Below, piece by piece: positions 26,262-35,590 of a DNA stretch of 64,000 nucleotides. Within the stretch, counting starts at the first letter, position 1; each line of letters begins with the position of its first letter. Both the position numbers and the translations under genes were made by a program. The notes beneath the pieces are model-generated. The model ran no database searches, had not been told where the DNA came from, and saw only the letters and a list, made by a program, of their open reading frames with translations. Source of the stretch: Nocardioides sp. YIM 152315 (GTDB taxonomy: Bacteria; Actinomycetota; Actinomycetes; Propionibacteriales; Nocardioidaceae); the NCBI RefSeq assembly GCF_029210375.1, contig NZ_JARGER010000028.1, forward strand, positions 1-64,000. Reading direction: 5' to 3'.

Positions 26262-26918
26262 GTGACCCAGTACTCCAGCTCCGCGTCCCACTCGGGGACC
26301 CAGCAGCCGCAGCTCAACGGCGGCGGCGGGATGAACGGCCTCGACGACCACATCTACCAGCGCCTGCTGCGCGAGCGCATCGTGTTCCTCGGCTCCGAGG
26401 TCCGCGACCAGAACGCCAACGCGATCTGCGCCCAGCTGCTGCTGCTCTCCGCCGAGGACCCCGAGGCCGACATCTTCCTGCACATCAACAGCCCGGGCGG
26501 CTCGGTCGACGCCGGCATGGCGATCTACGACACGATGAACTACATCCCCAACGACGTCGCCACGGTCGGCATGGGCCTGGCCGCGTCGATGGGCCAGTTC
26601 CTGCTCTGCGCCGGCACCAAGGGCAAGCGCTACGCGCTCCCGCACGCGCGGATCATGATGCACCAGCCGTCCTCCGGGATGGGCGGCTCGGCCTCCGACA
26701 TCAAGATCCAGGCGCAGCAGTCGCTGCACATCAAGCAGATCCTGCTCGACCTGATCGCCGAGCACACCGGCCAGGCGCGTGAGCAGGTCGAGGCCGACGC
26801 CGACCGCGACCGGTGGTTCACGGCCGACCAGGCGAAGGAGTACGGCCTGGTCGACCAGGTCATCAAGAGCGCCCGCGAGGCCGCCGACGACGGCCGCCCG
26901 GCCCACAAGAACAGCTGA
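26262..26918 (+). CDS. clpP1: ATP-dependent Clp protease proteolytic subunit 1
   Basis: 218 residues. The Ser-His-Asp protease has its nucleophile in GLAASMGQF, its His in RIMMHQPS and its Asp in the DADRDRW region. It forms the ClpP1P2 barrel that degrades unfolded and tagged proteins with ClpX or ClpC. The first 25 residues are Ser/Gln/Gly-rich and likely removed as a propeptide. GTG 26262 was chosen from the TAGGGT box seven nt upstream; an in-frame GTG at 26226 would lie upstream of that promoter. clpP2 follows after 13 bp. Confidence 0.95.
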   Translation: MTQYSSSASHSGTQQPQLNGGGGMNGLDDHIYQRLLRERIVFLGSEVRDQNANAICAQLLLLSAEDPEADIFLHINSPGGSVDAGMAIYDTMNYIPNDVATVGMGLAASMGQFLLCAGTKGKRYALPHARIMMHQPSSGMGGSASDIKIQAQQSLHIKQILLDLIAEHTGQAREQVEADADRDRWFTADQAKEYGLVDQVIKSAREAADDGRPAHKNS

Positions 26919-26931
26919 ACAGGGGCACCGC

Positions 26932-27540
26932 ATGAACTACTACATCCCGCAGTGGGAAGAGCGCACGTCGTACGGCTTCCGGCGCATCGATCCCTACGCC
27001 AAGCTCTTCGAGGACCGCATCATCTACCTCGGCACGCCGATCTCCGACGACGTCGCCAACGCGGTCATCGCGCAGCTGATGTGCCTGGAGTCGATGAACC
27101 CCGACCAGGACATCCAGATCTACATCAACAGCCCCGGCGGCTCGTTCACCGCGCTGACCGCGATCTACGACACGATGAACTTCATCAAGTCCGACGTGCA
27201 GACGGTCTGCATCGGCCAGGCGGCATCGGCGGCGGCGATCCTGCTCGGCGCAGGGGCGGTGGGCAAGCGTCTGGCGCTGCCGAACAGCCGGATCCTGATC
27301 CACCAGCCCTACACCGAGGGCACCTTCGGCCAGACCTCCGACATCGAGATCCAGGCCAACGAGATCCTGCGGATGCGCGAGCTCCTCGAGAAAATGATCA
27401 GCGACCACAGCGGTCGGCCGATCGAACAGGTGAGCCGCGACATCGAGCGCGACAAGATCCTCACCGCCGAGCAGGCCGTCGAGTACGGCCTGATCGACAC
27501 CGTGGTCGAGTCGCGCAAGGGTGCTCCGGCACTCGCCTGA
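26932..27540 (+). CDS. clpP2: ATP-dependent Clp protease proteolytic subunit 2
   Basis: 202 residues. Second ClpP paralogue, with Ser in GQAASAAAILL, His in RILIHQPYTEG and Asp in RDIERDK. In actinobacteria ClpP1 and ClpP2 assemble as two different heptamer rings, and both are needed for activity. The ATG follows clpP1 closely, so it shares the clpP1 promoter. No propeptide-like extension is evident, which contrasts with ClpP1. Confidence 0.96.
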   Translation: MNYYIPQWEERTSYGFRRIDPYAKLFEDRIIYLGTPISDDVANAVIAQLMCLESMNPDQDIQIYINSPGGSFTALTAIYDTMNFIKSDVQTVCIGQAASAAAILLGAGAVGKRLALPNSRILIHQPYTEGTFGQTSDIEIQANEILRMRELLEKMISDHSGRPIEQVSRDIERDKILTAEQAVEYGLIDTVVESRKGAPALA

Positions 27541-27714
27541 GCGTGTCCGACCCGAGGTTCCTCGTGTCCCTCCCCGCGACGGGGGTGGGACGCGGTACCG
27601 TCAGAGAGGCGCTCGGCCCCTCGAACCGCACCACCCGCAGGACCGGCCCGGCACATCGGGCATGAGAGATGGGGCTCGACAGATCGGGCTCGAGATACCG
27701 GAGGATGACCGCCC

Positions 27715-29010
27715 GTGGCACGTATCGGTGACGGAGGCGACCTGCTCAAGTGCTCTTTCTGCGGGAAGAGCCAGAAGCAGGTCAAGAAGCTGATCGCGGG
27801 TCCGGGTGTCTACATCTGCGACGAGTGCATCGACCTGTGCAACGAGATCATCGAGGAGGAGCTCAACGAGGGCTCCGAGGTCAGCCTCGACGAGCTGCCG
27901 AAGCCGCGTGAGATCTTCGAGTTCCTCAACTCCTACGTGATCGGCCAGGAGCAGGCCAAGAAGTCGCTCGCGGTCGCCGTCTACAACCACTACAAGCGGG
28001 TGCAGGCCGGCCTCCAGCCCGCGGGAGCCAGCGGTCCGGGCAAGCACAGCAAGGACGAGGTCGTCGAGGTGGCGAAGTCCAACATCCTCGTGATCGGCCC
28101 GACCGGCTGCGGCAAGACCTACCTCGCGCAGACCCTGGCCCGCATGCTCAACGTGCCGTTCGCCATCGCCGACGCCACCGCGCTCACCGAGGCCGGCTAT
28201 GTGGGTGAGGACGTCGAGAACATCCTCCTGAAGCTGATCCAGGCGGCCGACTACGACGTCAAGAAGGCCGAGACCGGCATCATCTACATCGACGAGATCG
28301 ACAAGGTCGCCCGGAAGGCCGAGAACCCGTCGATCACGCGCGACGTCTCCGGCGAGGGCGTTCAGCAGGCGCTGCTGAAGATCATCGAGGGCACCACCGC
28401 CTCGGTGCCGCCGCAGGGGGGTCGCAAGCACCCCCACCAGGAGTTCATCCAGATCGACACGACCAACATCCTGTTCGTCGTGGGTGGGGCCTTCGCGGGC
28501 CTGGAGCACATCGTCGAGCAGCGTGTCGGCAAGAAGACCCTCGGCTTCACCGCGGAGGTCCGCGGCCAGGCCGAGCGGGAGGCCGAGGACCTGCTGGCCC
28601 AGGTCCGGCCGGAGGACCTGACCAAGTTCGGCCTGATCCCGGAGTTCATCGGTCGCCTGCCGCTGATCGCCAGCGTCACCAAGCTCGACCGCGAGGCCCT
28701 CGTCCAGATCCTCACCGAGCCCCGCAACGCGCTGGTGAAGCAGTACCAGAAGCTCTTCGAGCTCGACGGCGTCGAGCTCGAGTTCGCCCAGGACGCCGTC
28801 GAGGCGATCGCCGACAAGGCGATGGAGCGCGGCACCGGCGCCCGCGGCCTGCGCGCGATCATCGAGGAGGTCCTCCTCCACGTGATGTACGACGTGCCGT
28901 CCCGCGGCGACGTCGCCCGGGTGATCGTGACCCGCGAGGTCGTGGCCGACGACGTGGCGCCCACCCTGGTCCCGCGCGAGTCCGAGGCGAAGAAGAAGAA
29001 GTCCGCGTAG
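27715..29010 (+). CDS. clpX: ATP-dependent Clp protease ATP-binding subunit ClpX
   Basis: 431 residues. The N-terminal C4 zinc-binding dimerisation domain (CSFC at 12-15, CDEC about 26 residues later) is followed by an AAA+ core with Walker [11 protein letters not shown], Walker [10 protein letters not shown], an Arg finger/sensor region and a C-terminal small domain. Unfolds substrates and feeds them into ClpP1P2. GTG start. The 174-bp gap after clpP2 could hold a separate promoter; none is obvious. Confidence 0.97.
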   Translation: MARIGDGGDLLKCSFCGKSQKQVKKLIAGPGVYICDECIDLCNEIIEEELNEGSEVSLDELPKPREIFEFLNSYVIGQEQAKKSLAVAVYNHYKRVQAGLQPAGASGPGKHSKDEVVEVAKSNILVIGPTGCGKTYLAQTLARMLNVPFAIADATALTEAGYVGEDVENILLKLIQAADYDVKKAETGIIYIDEIDKVARKAENPSITRDVSGEGVQQALLKIIEGTTASVPPQGGRKHPHQEFIQIDTTNILFVVGGAFAGLEHIVEQRVGKKTLGFTAEVRGQAEREAEDLLAQVRPEDLTKFGLIPEFIGRLPLIASVTKLDREALVQILTEPRNALVKQYQKLFELDGVELEFAQDAVEAIADKAMERGTGARGLRAIIEEVLLHVMYDVPSRGDVARVIVTREVVADDVAPTLVPRESEAKKKKSA

Positions 29011-29018
29011 GCGGCCGC

Positions 29019-29058
29019 GCCTGACCCGCCCGGGCCATCGCGCCGGGGCCGTCAGGCG
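29019..29058 (+). terminator. Weak hairpin after clpX
   Basis: Outer arms CGCCTGAC and GTCAGGCG, with GC-rich inner pairing, lie just after the clpX stop. It is imperfect and could be coincidental. Confidence 0.35.
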
Positions 29059-29182
29059 ATCCCTGGCCCGCACTGACTAGTCCACCTGGGCCATTTCCGA
29101 CCATTTGGCCCTCGGGGGTTTGGCCCCGGCTCACGACAGCGGGAAGACTGATCCCGTCCGATTTTCTCGGGAAGGGATCTGG

Positions 29183-30109
29183 ATGCGCTCCGAGCACCGC
29201 GCACCATTCGTTGCCTCGATCGTCGTCGTCCTGGCGTGCATCGCGGTGCTGGCGCACTCCGTCCGCACCGATGCCCTCGGCGGCCTCGTCGGGCCGATCC
29301 ACCGCGCCCTGCTCGCCGCGCCTGTCGTGCACCCGAAGCCGGCTCCGACCGAGGCGCCGGTCCCGCAGGCGGCGCCGACGGTCGTCGCCACCGACGAGGT
29401 GGCCGACGACGCCGCGCCCTCGAAGGGCGCCCACGCGGCCGACCCGGTGCGCCACGCCTCCGGCTCGGAGACGACGAAGACCACCCCGGACCGCGCCCAC
29501 TCCGGCGCCCGCGACGGCAAGCAGGAAGGCCGACACCCGGGCAAGCGGGGCGGTTCCGACCACGCTCCCTCCGGCCCCGCTGCGCCGAACCCCCCGGTCG
29601 CTGCCGTCCCCGCCACGCCCGCCGTTCCGGCGACGCCGGCGACCCCGGCCACCCCGGCCACCCCGCCGGCCCCCGCCACGGGCGCCGGCTCGGGGTCCGG
29701 CGACCACCACGGCTGGGGCCGTGGTGACGACGATGACGACGACCGCGGGAACGGCTGGGGCTGGGGCCGCGACAACTCCCACGGGACGAGCCAGGGCTCG
29801 AGCCGCGGGAGCCGTGGAGACGTCGACCAGATCATCAAGGGCGTGGTCGAGGTCGCGACCTCGATCGGCCGGGGCAGCAGCCAGGGCAGCCTGCCGAGCA
29901 GTCTGCCGAGCGGCCTGCCGAGCAGCCCCCCGAGCGGCAGCAGCACGCGCGGTGGCGTGGTCAGCGGCGTGGTCGCCGGCCTGGTCGGCGGCCTGCTCGC
30001 CGGCACCGGCGCCACCGACGATCGCTGGCACGACGACCGTGGCTGGGACGGCGGCAGCTGGGACGACCGCGACGACGACAGCGACGACGGCTACCGCGGC
30101 TGGCGCTGA
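29183..30109 (+). CDS. Secreted or anchored low-complexity protein, unknown function
   Basis: 308 residues. One N-terminal hydrophobic helix (FVASIVVVLACIAVLAHSV) may be a signal peptide or anchor. Beyond it the chain is almost entirely low complexity: an Ala/Pro segment with PATP repeats (about 130-160), His/Gly/Trp/Asp-rich stretches, a 12-bp repeat-coded SLPS region (about 237-250), a Gly/Val hydrophobic segment (VVSGVVAGLVGGLLAG) and an acidic Trp/Asp/Arg tail. The ATG at 29183 has GAAGGGA upstream. The composition suits a wall-spanning linker. Not recognised as a family. Confidence 0.6.
   Translation: MRSEHRAPFVASIVVVLACIAVLAHSVRTDALGGLVGPIHRALLAAPVVHPKPAPTEAPVPQAAPTVVATDEVADDAAPSKGAHAADPVRHASGSETTKTTPDRAHSGARDGKQEGRHPGKRGGSDHAPSGPAAPNPPVAAVPATPAVPATPATPATPATPPAPATGAGSGSGDHHGWGRGDDDDDDRGNGWGWGRDNSHGTSQGSSRGSRGDVDQIIKGVVEVATSIGRGSSQGSLPSSLPSGLPSSPPSGSSTRGGVVSGVVAGLVGGLLAGTGATDDRWHDDRGWDGGSWDDRDDDSDDGYRGWR
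29891..29938. repeat. Degenerate 12-bp tandem repeat, four units
   Basis: Units starting at 29891, 29903, 29915 and 29927, consensus CTGCCGAGCRGY; the fourth unit is diverged. Encodes SLPSSLPSGLPSSPPSG-type repeats within the low-complexity protein. Confidence 0.85.
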
Positions 30110-30153
30110 GCAGGACCCGACCCGGCGCCGGTGCGCCGAGCCGGCCTGCGTGC

Positions 30154-32787
30154 TCAGCCCTCGACGGGAGAGCCCTCGACGGGGGCCAGCTCCGCCTCGA
30201 CCGTGAGCTCCGTGGCCGCCGCATCGACGGTGAAGACGAGGTCGCCGACGACCTTGCCGGTCTTGCGCAGGTCGTCCTCGGCCTGCCGGGCGGCGTCGAC
30301 GAGTGACGCCGGGCCCCGGAGCTCCACGCGGGCGAGCTCGGCGCGCATCGAGACCTTGGCGTTGGACTTCGCACCCCGGATGCCGACCAGCGCGGCCGCC
30401 ACGGCGTCGAGGGTGACCGGGTCGCTCGCGGCCGCCGAGCCGAGCTCGGTGACGCTCGGCCAGGACGCATGGTGGATCGACCCCTCCTGCCACCACGACC
30501 AGACCTCCTCGGTCACGTAGGGCAGGAACGGCGCGAGGAGCCGGAGCTGGACGTCGAGGGCGATCGCGAGCGTCGCCTTGGCGGAGACGGTGGCGGCGCC
30601 GCCGTCCTCGGCGTACGCCCGCTCCTTCACCAGCTCGAGGTAGTCGTCGCAGAACTCCCAGAAGAACTTCTCGGCGGTCTCCAGGGCGGTCGTGTAGTCG
30701 TAGGCCTCGAACGCGTCGGTCGCGGCGGTCACGACGTTCGCCAGCCGCCCCAGGAGGGCGCAGTCGACGGGCTCCGACACCTCGAAGGCGTTGACGCCGG
30801 TGGCGCCGACGCCACCGAGCACGAACTTGGAGGCGTTGAGCACCTTCATCGCCAGGCGGCGGCCGACCTTCATCTGGGTCTCGTCGAACGGCGAGTCCAG
30901 ACCGGGCCGGGCCATCGCCGCTCGCCAGCGGACGGCGTCGGCGCCGAACTTCTCGAGGACGTCGGTCGGGACCACGACGTTGCCCTTGGACTTGGACATC
31001 TTCTTGCGGTCGGGGTCGAGGATGAACCCGGAGACGAGCGCGTGCGACCACGGCGCGGCGTCGTTCTCGAAGTGGGCCCGCACCACCCGGGAGAACAGCC
31101 AGGTGCGGATGATGTCGTGAGCCTGGGTGCACAGATCCATCGGGAAGACCCGCTGCCACAGGTCGTCGTCGGACTCCCAGCCTCCCGCGATCTGCGGGGT
31201 CAGCGACGAGGTCGCCCAGGTGTCCATGACGTCGGGGTCGCCCACGAAGCCGTTCGGCTCGCCGCGCTGGCCCTCGGTGTAGCCCGACGGCGCGTCCGTC
31301 GACGGGTCGACCGGCAGCTCCTCCTCGCGGGGGAGCAGCGGGTGGTCGTAGTCGGGCTCGCCGTCGGCGTCGAGCGGGTACCAGACCGGGAACGGGATCC
31401 CGAAGAAGCGCTGCCGCGAGATCAGCCAGTCGCCGTTGAGGCCGCCGACCCAGTTGTCGTAGCGGTGCTTCATGTGCGCCGGGACCCACTGGATCTCGGC
31501 GCCGCGGTCGAGGAGCTCGCCGCGCAGGGCGGCGTCGCGGCCGCCGTTGCGGATGTACCACTGCCGCGTCGCCACGATCTCGAGCGGCTTGTCGCCCTTC
31601 TCGTAGAAGTTCGTCATCCGCTGCGTCGGCGTGGGCTCGCCGTCGAGGTCGCCGGTCTCCCGCAGCTTGGCGACGACGGCCTCGCGGGCCGAGAACGCGG
31701 TCTTGCCCTTGAGATCCTCGTACGCCGCGGCCGCGGGCTCGTGCGCGAGCCACTCCGGCGTCTCGCGCGACATCCTGCCGTCGCGGCCGATCACGGTGCG
31801 GACCGGGAGGTCCAGCTCGCGCCACCACTGGACGTCGGTGAGGTCGCCGAACGTGCAGCACATCGCGATGCCGGCGCCCTTGTCCATCTCGGCCGCCGGG
31901 TGGGCGAGCACCGGGATCTCGACGCCGAAGACCGGGCTGGTCACGGTGGAGCCGAACAGCGGCTGGTAGCGCTCGTCGTCGGGGTGCGCGATCAGCGCGA
32001 CCACCGACGGGATCAGCTCGGGACGGGTGGTCTCGATGTGGACCTTCTCGCCGGACGGCTTGTGGAACGCGACCCGGTGGTAGGCGCCGGCGTACTCGCG
32101 CGCCTCGAGCTCCGCCTGGGCGACGGCGGTCTGGAACGTGACGTCCCAGAGGGTCGGCGCCTCCTGCAGGTAGGCCTCGCCGCGGGCGAAGTTGCGCAGG
32201 AACGCGCGCTGGCTGACCGTCTGCGACTTGGGTCCGATCGTCGTGTAGTGCTGCTTCCAGTCGACGGAGAGACCGAGCGTGCGCCACAGCTGCTCGAAGA
32301 CCTGCTCGTCCTCCTCGACCAGCCGCTCGCACAGCTCGATGAAGTTGGGCCGGCTGATCGGCACCTGCTTCTTGGCGTCGGGCTTCTCGGGCGGGGTGAA
32401 GTCGGCGTCGTAGGGCAGCGACGGGTCGCAGCGCACACCGAAGTAGTTCTGGACGCGCCGCTCGGTCGGCAGGCCGTTGTCGTCCCAGCCCATCGGGTAG
32501 AACACCGACTTGCCCCGCATCCGCTGGAAGCGGGCGATCAGGTCGGTGTGGGTGTAGGAGAAGACGTGCCCGACGTGCAGGCTGCCGCTCACGGTGGGCG
32601 GCGGGGTGTCGATCGAGTAGACGTGCTCGCGCGGCCGGGAGCGGTCGAAGGCGTAGGTGTCCTGCTCCTTCCAGCGCCCGCTCCAGGTGGCCTCGAGGCC
32701 CTCGAGCGCAGGCTTGTCGGGTACCGCTACGACGCGCCGCGAAGCGGTCGTCGTCTCGGTCGCCTGGCCAGCCTGCGTGTCAGTCAT
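30154..32787 (-). CDS. valS: Valine--tRNA ligase
   Basis: 877 residues, class I synthetase with an HIGH variant HVGH in [18 protein letters not shown], an editing domain ([11 protein letters not shown] region), the KMSKS motif in KKMSKSKGN, and a C-terminal anticodon-binding and coiled-coil part. Charges tRNA-Val. The ATG at 32787 has TAGGAT six nt upstream, a leaderless arrangement, so there is no room for a T-box or other leader. Convergent with the low-complexity secreted protein gene. Confidence 0.97.
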   Translation of the reverse strand: MTDTQAGQATETTTASRRVVAVPDKPALEGLEATWSGRWKEQDTYAFDRSRPREHVYSIDTPPPTVSGSLHVGHVFSYTHTDLIARFQRMRGKSVFYPMGWDDNGLPTERRVQNYFGVRCDPSLPYDADFTPPEKPDAKKQVPISRPNFIELCERLVEEDEQVFEQLWRTLGLSVDWKQHYTTIGPKSQTVSQRAFLRNFARGEAYLQEAPTLWDVTFQTAVAQAELEAREYAGAYHRVAFHKPSGEKVHIETTRPELIPSVVALIAHPDDERYQPLFGSTVTSPVFGVEIPVLAHPAAEMDKGAGIAMCCTFGDLTDVQWWRELDLPVRTVIGRDGRMSRETPEWLAHEPAAAAYEDLKGKTAFSAREAVVAKLRETGDLDGEPTPTQRMTNFYEKGDKPLEIVATRQWYIRNGGRDAALRGELLDRGAEIQWVPAHMKHRYDNWVGGLNGDWLISRQRFFGIPFPVWYPLDADGEPDYDHPLLPREEELPVDPSTDAPSGYTEGQRGEPNGFVGDPDVMDTWATSSLTPQIAGGWESDDDLWQRVFPMDLCTQAHDIIRTWLFSRVVRAHFENDAAPWSHALVSGFILDPDRKKMSKSKGNVVVPTDVLEKFGADAVRWRAAMARPGLDSPFDETQMKVGRRLAMKVLNASKFVLGGVGATGVNAFEVSEPVDCALLGRLANVVTAATDAFEAYDYTTALETAEKFFWEFCDDYLELVKERAYAEDGGAATVSAKATLAIALDVQLRLLAPFLPYVTEEVWSWWQEGSIHHASWPSVTELGSAAASDPVTLDAVAAALVGIRGAKSNAKVSMRAELARVELRGPASLVDAARQAEDDLRKTGKVVGDLVFTVDAAATELTVEAELAPVEGSPVEG

Positions 32788-32793
32788 GGAGAA

Positions 32794-32799
32794 ATCCTA
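32794..32799 (-). promoter_or_regulatory. -10 box of leaderless valS transcript
   Basis: TAGGAT on the minus strand, then six nt and ATG. Leaves no leader RNA. Confidence 0.5.
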
Positions 32800-32864
32800 G
32801 GGTGCGCGGCGTCAGGCGGAGAAACCGGTTGTGACGGGGGCGCCCCCGGTGGCTGACTTCGGTC

Positions 32865-33761
32865 ATGTCCTTGCGCATCGAGCTCACCGACGACCCCGGT
32901 CGCTTCCTCGCGGAGGCGGGTGCCCACCTGGCGGCCGCGCCGGTGGTGACCACGGTGATCGCGACGGTCACCGCGCGGATGGCGGAGCAGGGCACGGCGA
33001 GCTACGGCGCGGCGCCGTACCGCTGGTGGGCGATCGCCCGCGACGACGCCGACCGGGTGGTCGGCGTCGCGATGCGCACCGCCCCGTTCGAGCCCTACCC
33101 GGCGTACGTGCTGCCGATGCCGGACGAGGCCGCCGTCGCCCTCGCCCGGGCCGTGCACGAGCGCGGCGAGGCGCTCGGCGGTGTGAACGGCGCGCTGCCG
33201 GCGTCGCGGCTGGTCGCCGAGGAGTACGCGCGGCTGGCCGGGGGAGAGGTGTCGGTCCACGAGCACCTGCGCCTCTTCGAGCTGGGCGAGCTCACGGTCC
33301 CGGCCGCGCCGGCGGGCGGGCTCCGCCTGGCGCGCCGTGAGGACGCGGACCTGTGCCTGGCCTGGTTCCAGGACTTCGGGCGCGCCGCGGCCGAGCAGGC
33401 GGGGCGCACCGAGCCCCACGGCAGCGCCGCCGAGAGCTTCACGGCGGAGGACATGCTCGCCCGCATCGCCGACGAGATCGTCTGGCTCTGGGACGACGAG
33501 ACCGGTGCGACCGTCCACCTCACCGCCGCCAACGTGCCCGCCCACGGCGTCACCCGCATCGGACCCGTCTACACGCCCGAGGAGCAGCGCGGTCGCGGCT
33601 ACGCCAGCCGCGCGGTCGCCGAGGTCTCGTGGCAGTACGTCGAGCGGGGCGTGCGCTGCTGCCTCTTCACCGACCAGGCCAACCCGGTCTCCAACCACGT
33701 CTACGAGACAATCGGCTACCGCGCGGTCGTCGACATGGTGAACCTGCTGATCACCCGCTGA
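32865..33761 (+). CDS. GNAT-family N-acetyltransferase
   Basis: 298 residues. The GNAT acetyl-CoA motif is in the C-terminal half: RIGPVYTPEEQRGRGYASRAV is followed by the beta-5/alpha-4 segment CCLFTDQANPVSNHVYETIGY. The N-terminal half looks like a second, degenerate GNAT-like domain. Acceptor unknown. Divergent from valS across 77 bp. A strong hairpin follows at once. Confidence 0.87.
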   Translation: MSLRIELTDDPGRFLAEAGAHLAAAPVVTTVIATVTARMAEQGTASYGAAPYRWWAIARDDADRVVGVAMRTAPFEPYPAYVLPMPDEAAVALARAVHERGEALGGVNGALPASRLVAEEYARLAGGEVSVHEHLRLFELGELTVPAAPAGGLRLARREDADLCLAWFQDFGRAAAEQAGRTEPHGSAAESFTAEDMLARIADEIVWLWDDETGATVHLTAANVPAHGVTRIGPVYTPEEQRGRGYASRAVAEVSWQYVERGVRCCLFTDQANPVSNHVYETIGYRAVVDMVNLLITR

Positions 33762-33786
33762 CCCGCCCGAAACTTTCGGGCGGGTC
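33760..33786. terminator. Perfect hairpin after the GNAT gene
   Basis: GACCCGCCCGAAA and TTTCGGGCGGGTC form a 13-bp perfect stem around a single base. The left arm starts inside the stop codon. It separates the GNAT gene from folC. Confidence 0.8.
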
Positions 33787-33809
33787 GACCTCCTAGACTC
33801 GTCGGCGAG

Positions 33810-35180
33810 ATGAGCGACGTACCCGCACCCCGGCTCGCCGAGACCTTCGAGGAGGTCGAGGACGCGCTGCTGTCCCGCTGGCCCGAGACGAAGCTGGAGC
33901 CCTCCCTCGACCGGATCCTCGCGTTCACCGAGCTGCTCGGCGATCCCCAGCGCGCCTACCCGGTCATCCACCTGACCGGCACCAACGGCAAGACCTCCAC
34001 CTCGCGGATGATCGACACGCTGCTGCGCGCGCTCGACCTGCGCACCGGCCGGTTCACCAGCCCCCACGTCGAGCGGATGCCGGAGCGGATCTCGGTCGAC
34101 GGCGAGCCGCTGTCCGACGACGAGTTCGTGCGCGCGTTCAACGACGTCGCGCCGTACACCCACCTCGTCGACGTGAGCCAGGATCACCCGCTGTCGTTCT
34201 TCGAGACCGTCGTCGGCATGGCGTACGCCGCGTTCGCCGACGCTCCCGTCGACGTCGCCGTGGTCGAGGTCGGCATGGGTGGGACGTGGGACGCCACCAA
34301 CGTCGCCGACGCCGAGGTCGCGGTGGTGCTGCCCGTCGCGGTCGACCACGCCCGCTACCTCGGCGACACGCCCGCCGACATCGCCCTCGAGAAGGCCGGG
34401 ATCATCAAGGCGGGCTCGACCGCGGTGCTCGCGCAGCAGGAGCCCGACGTCGCCCGGGTGCTGCTCGAGCGGGCCGCCGAGGTCGGCGCGACCGTGGCGC
34501 GCGAGGGCGTCGAGTTCGGGGTCGTGTCGCGGGTGCCCGCCGTCGGCGGCCAGGTCGTCACGCTGCAGGGCCTGCGGGGCAGGTACGACGAGGTGTTCCT
34601 GCCGCTCTACGGCGCCCACCAGGCGCAGAACGCCGCGGTCGCGCTGGCCGCGGTCGAGTCCTTCGTCGGCGAGCAGGGCGAGCCTCTCGACGACGAGGTG
34701 GTGCGCACGGCGTTCGCCGAGACGACGTCGCCGGGTCGCCTCGAGATCGTGCGGCGCAGCCCGACGATCGTGCTCGACGCCGCTCACAACCCGCACGGCG
34801 CGGAGGCAGTCGGCGCCGCCCTCGAGGACTCCTTCACCTTCGACCCGCTCGTCGGCGTCATCGGCGTGATGTCGGACAAGGACGCCGACGGGCTGCTGGC
34901 CGCGCTCGAGCCGCACCTGGCGCACGTCGTGTGCACCCAGAACTCCACCGATCGGGCGATGTCGGCCGAGCGGCTGGCGGGAGCCGCCCGCGAGATCTTC
35001 GGCGAGCACCGGGTCACCGTGACGCCACGGCTGTCCGACGCGATCGACCAGGCCGCCGCCCTCGCGGAGGCGGGCGCCGCCGCGTCGGTGGGGTCCGGGG
35101 CGGTGCTGGTCACCGGATCGGTCGTCACCGTCGGCGAGGCGCGCACCCTGCTGGTCCGCCCGGAGCGGGGGGCCCGATGA
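33810..35180 (+). CDS. folC: Bifunctional folylpolyglutamate/dihydrofolate synthase
   Basis: 456 residues. Mur-ligase-type ATPase with P-loop GTNGKTSTSRMIDTLL (about 58-73), the omega-loop TSPHVERMPERISVDG and the C-terminal domain with DAAHNPHGAEAVGAAL. Adds glutamate to dihydropteroate and folates. A TAGACT box lies ten nt upstream of the ATG, so the leader can only be a few nt. The ATGA overlap with the DUF4233 gene couples the two. Confidence 0.95.
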   Translation: MSDVPAPRLAETFEEVEDALLSRWPETKLEPSLDRILAFTELLGDPQRAYPVIHLTGTNGKTSTSRMIDTLLRALDLRTGRFTSPHVERMPERISVDGEPLSDDEFVRAFNDVAPYTHLVDVSQDHPLSFFETVVGMAYAAFADAPVDVAVVEVGMGGTWDATNVADAEVAVVLPVAVDHARYLGDTPADIALEKAGIIKAGSTAVLAQQEPDVARVLLERAAEVGATVAREGVEFGVVSRVPAVGGQVVTLQGLRGRYDEVFLPLYGAHQAQNAAVALAAVESFVGEQGEPLDDEVVRTAFAETTSPGRLEIVRRSPTIVLDAAHNPHGAEAVGAALEDSFTFDPLVGVIGVMSDKDADGLLAALEPHLAHVVCTQNSTDRAMSAERLAGAAREIFGEHRVTVTPRLSDAIDQAAALAEAGAAASVGSGAVLVTGSVVTVGEARTLLVRPERGAR

Positions 35181-35590
35181 GTCACGTCGAGCCGTCCGAG
35201 CCGTCCGAGCCGTCCGCCCGGCCCGAGCGCTCCCCGCGCCGCGGCATGTGCGCGGCGGTGCTCAGCCTCGAGGCCATCACGCTGGGTCTCACCACGCCGG
35301 TGCTCATCACGATCGCCGACGTCGACACCGGCGTCGCGGTCGCGGTCGGCCTCGGCCTCGCGGCCGCCTGCCTGGTGCTCGCCGGGATGCTGCGTGCCGA
35401 GTGGGCCTACACGCTCGGCTGGGTGGTGCAGGCCGCCGCGATCGGGCTGGGGTTCGTGATCCCGCTGATGTTCCTCCTCGGCGCGATCTTCGCGCTGCTG
35501 TGGGGGACGGCCTACCTGCTCGGACGCAAGATCGAGCGCGAGCGGGCGGCGGCGTACGCGGCGTACGACGAGCAGCAGTCAGAGGGCTGA
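35177..35590 (+). CDS. DUF4233 membrane protein
   Basis: 137 residues. A Pro/Ser/Glu-rich N-terminus (short PSE repeats) is followed by four membrane helices and a basic tail. It is the usual downstream partner of folC in actinobacteria; function unknown. Starts by ATGA overlap with folC. The last 12 bp overlap the convergent MocR-type gene. Confidence 0.87.
   Translation: MSHVEPSEPSEPSARPERSPRRGMCAAVLSLEAITLGLTTPVLITIADVDTGVAVAVGLGLAAACLVLAGMLRAEWAYTLGWVVQAAAIGLGFVIPLMFLLGAIFALLWGTAYLLGRKIERERAAAYAAYDEQQSEG

Noticed and set aside
28859..32332. Long minus-strand frame overlapping valS in another frame
   Set aside because: Arg/Pro/Ala-rich shadow of valS and of the antisense side of the secreted protein; the valS frame has all synthetase motifs.
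32788..32864. T-box or other riboswitch upstream of valS
   Set aside because: The TAGGAT box six nt before the ATG leaves no leader, and no T-box motif (such as TGGNACCGCG) is seen.
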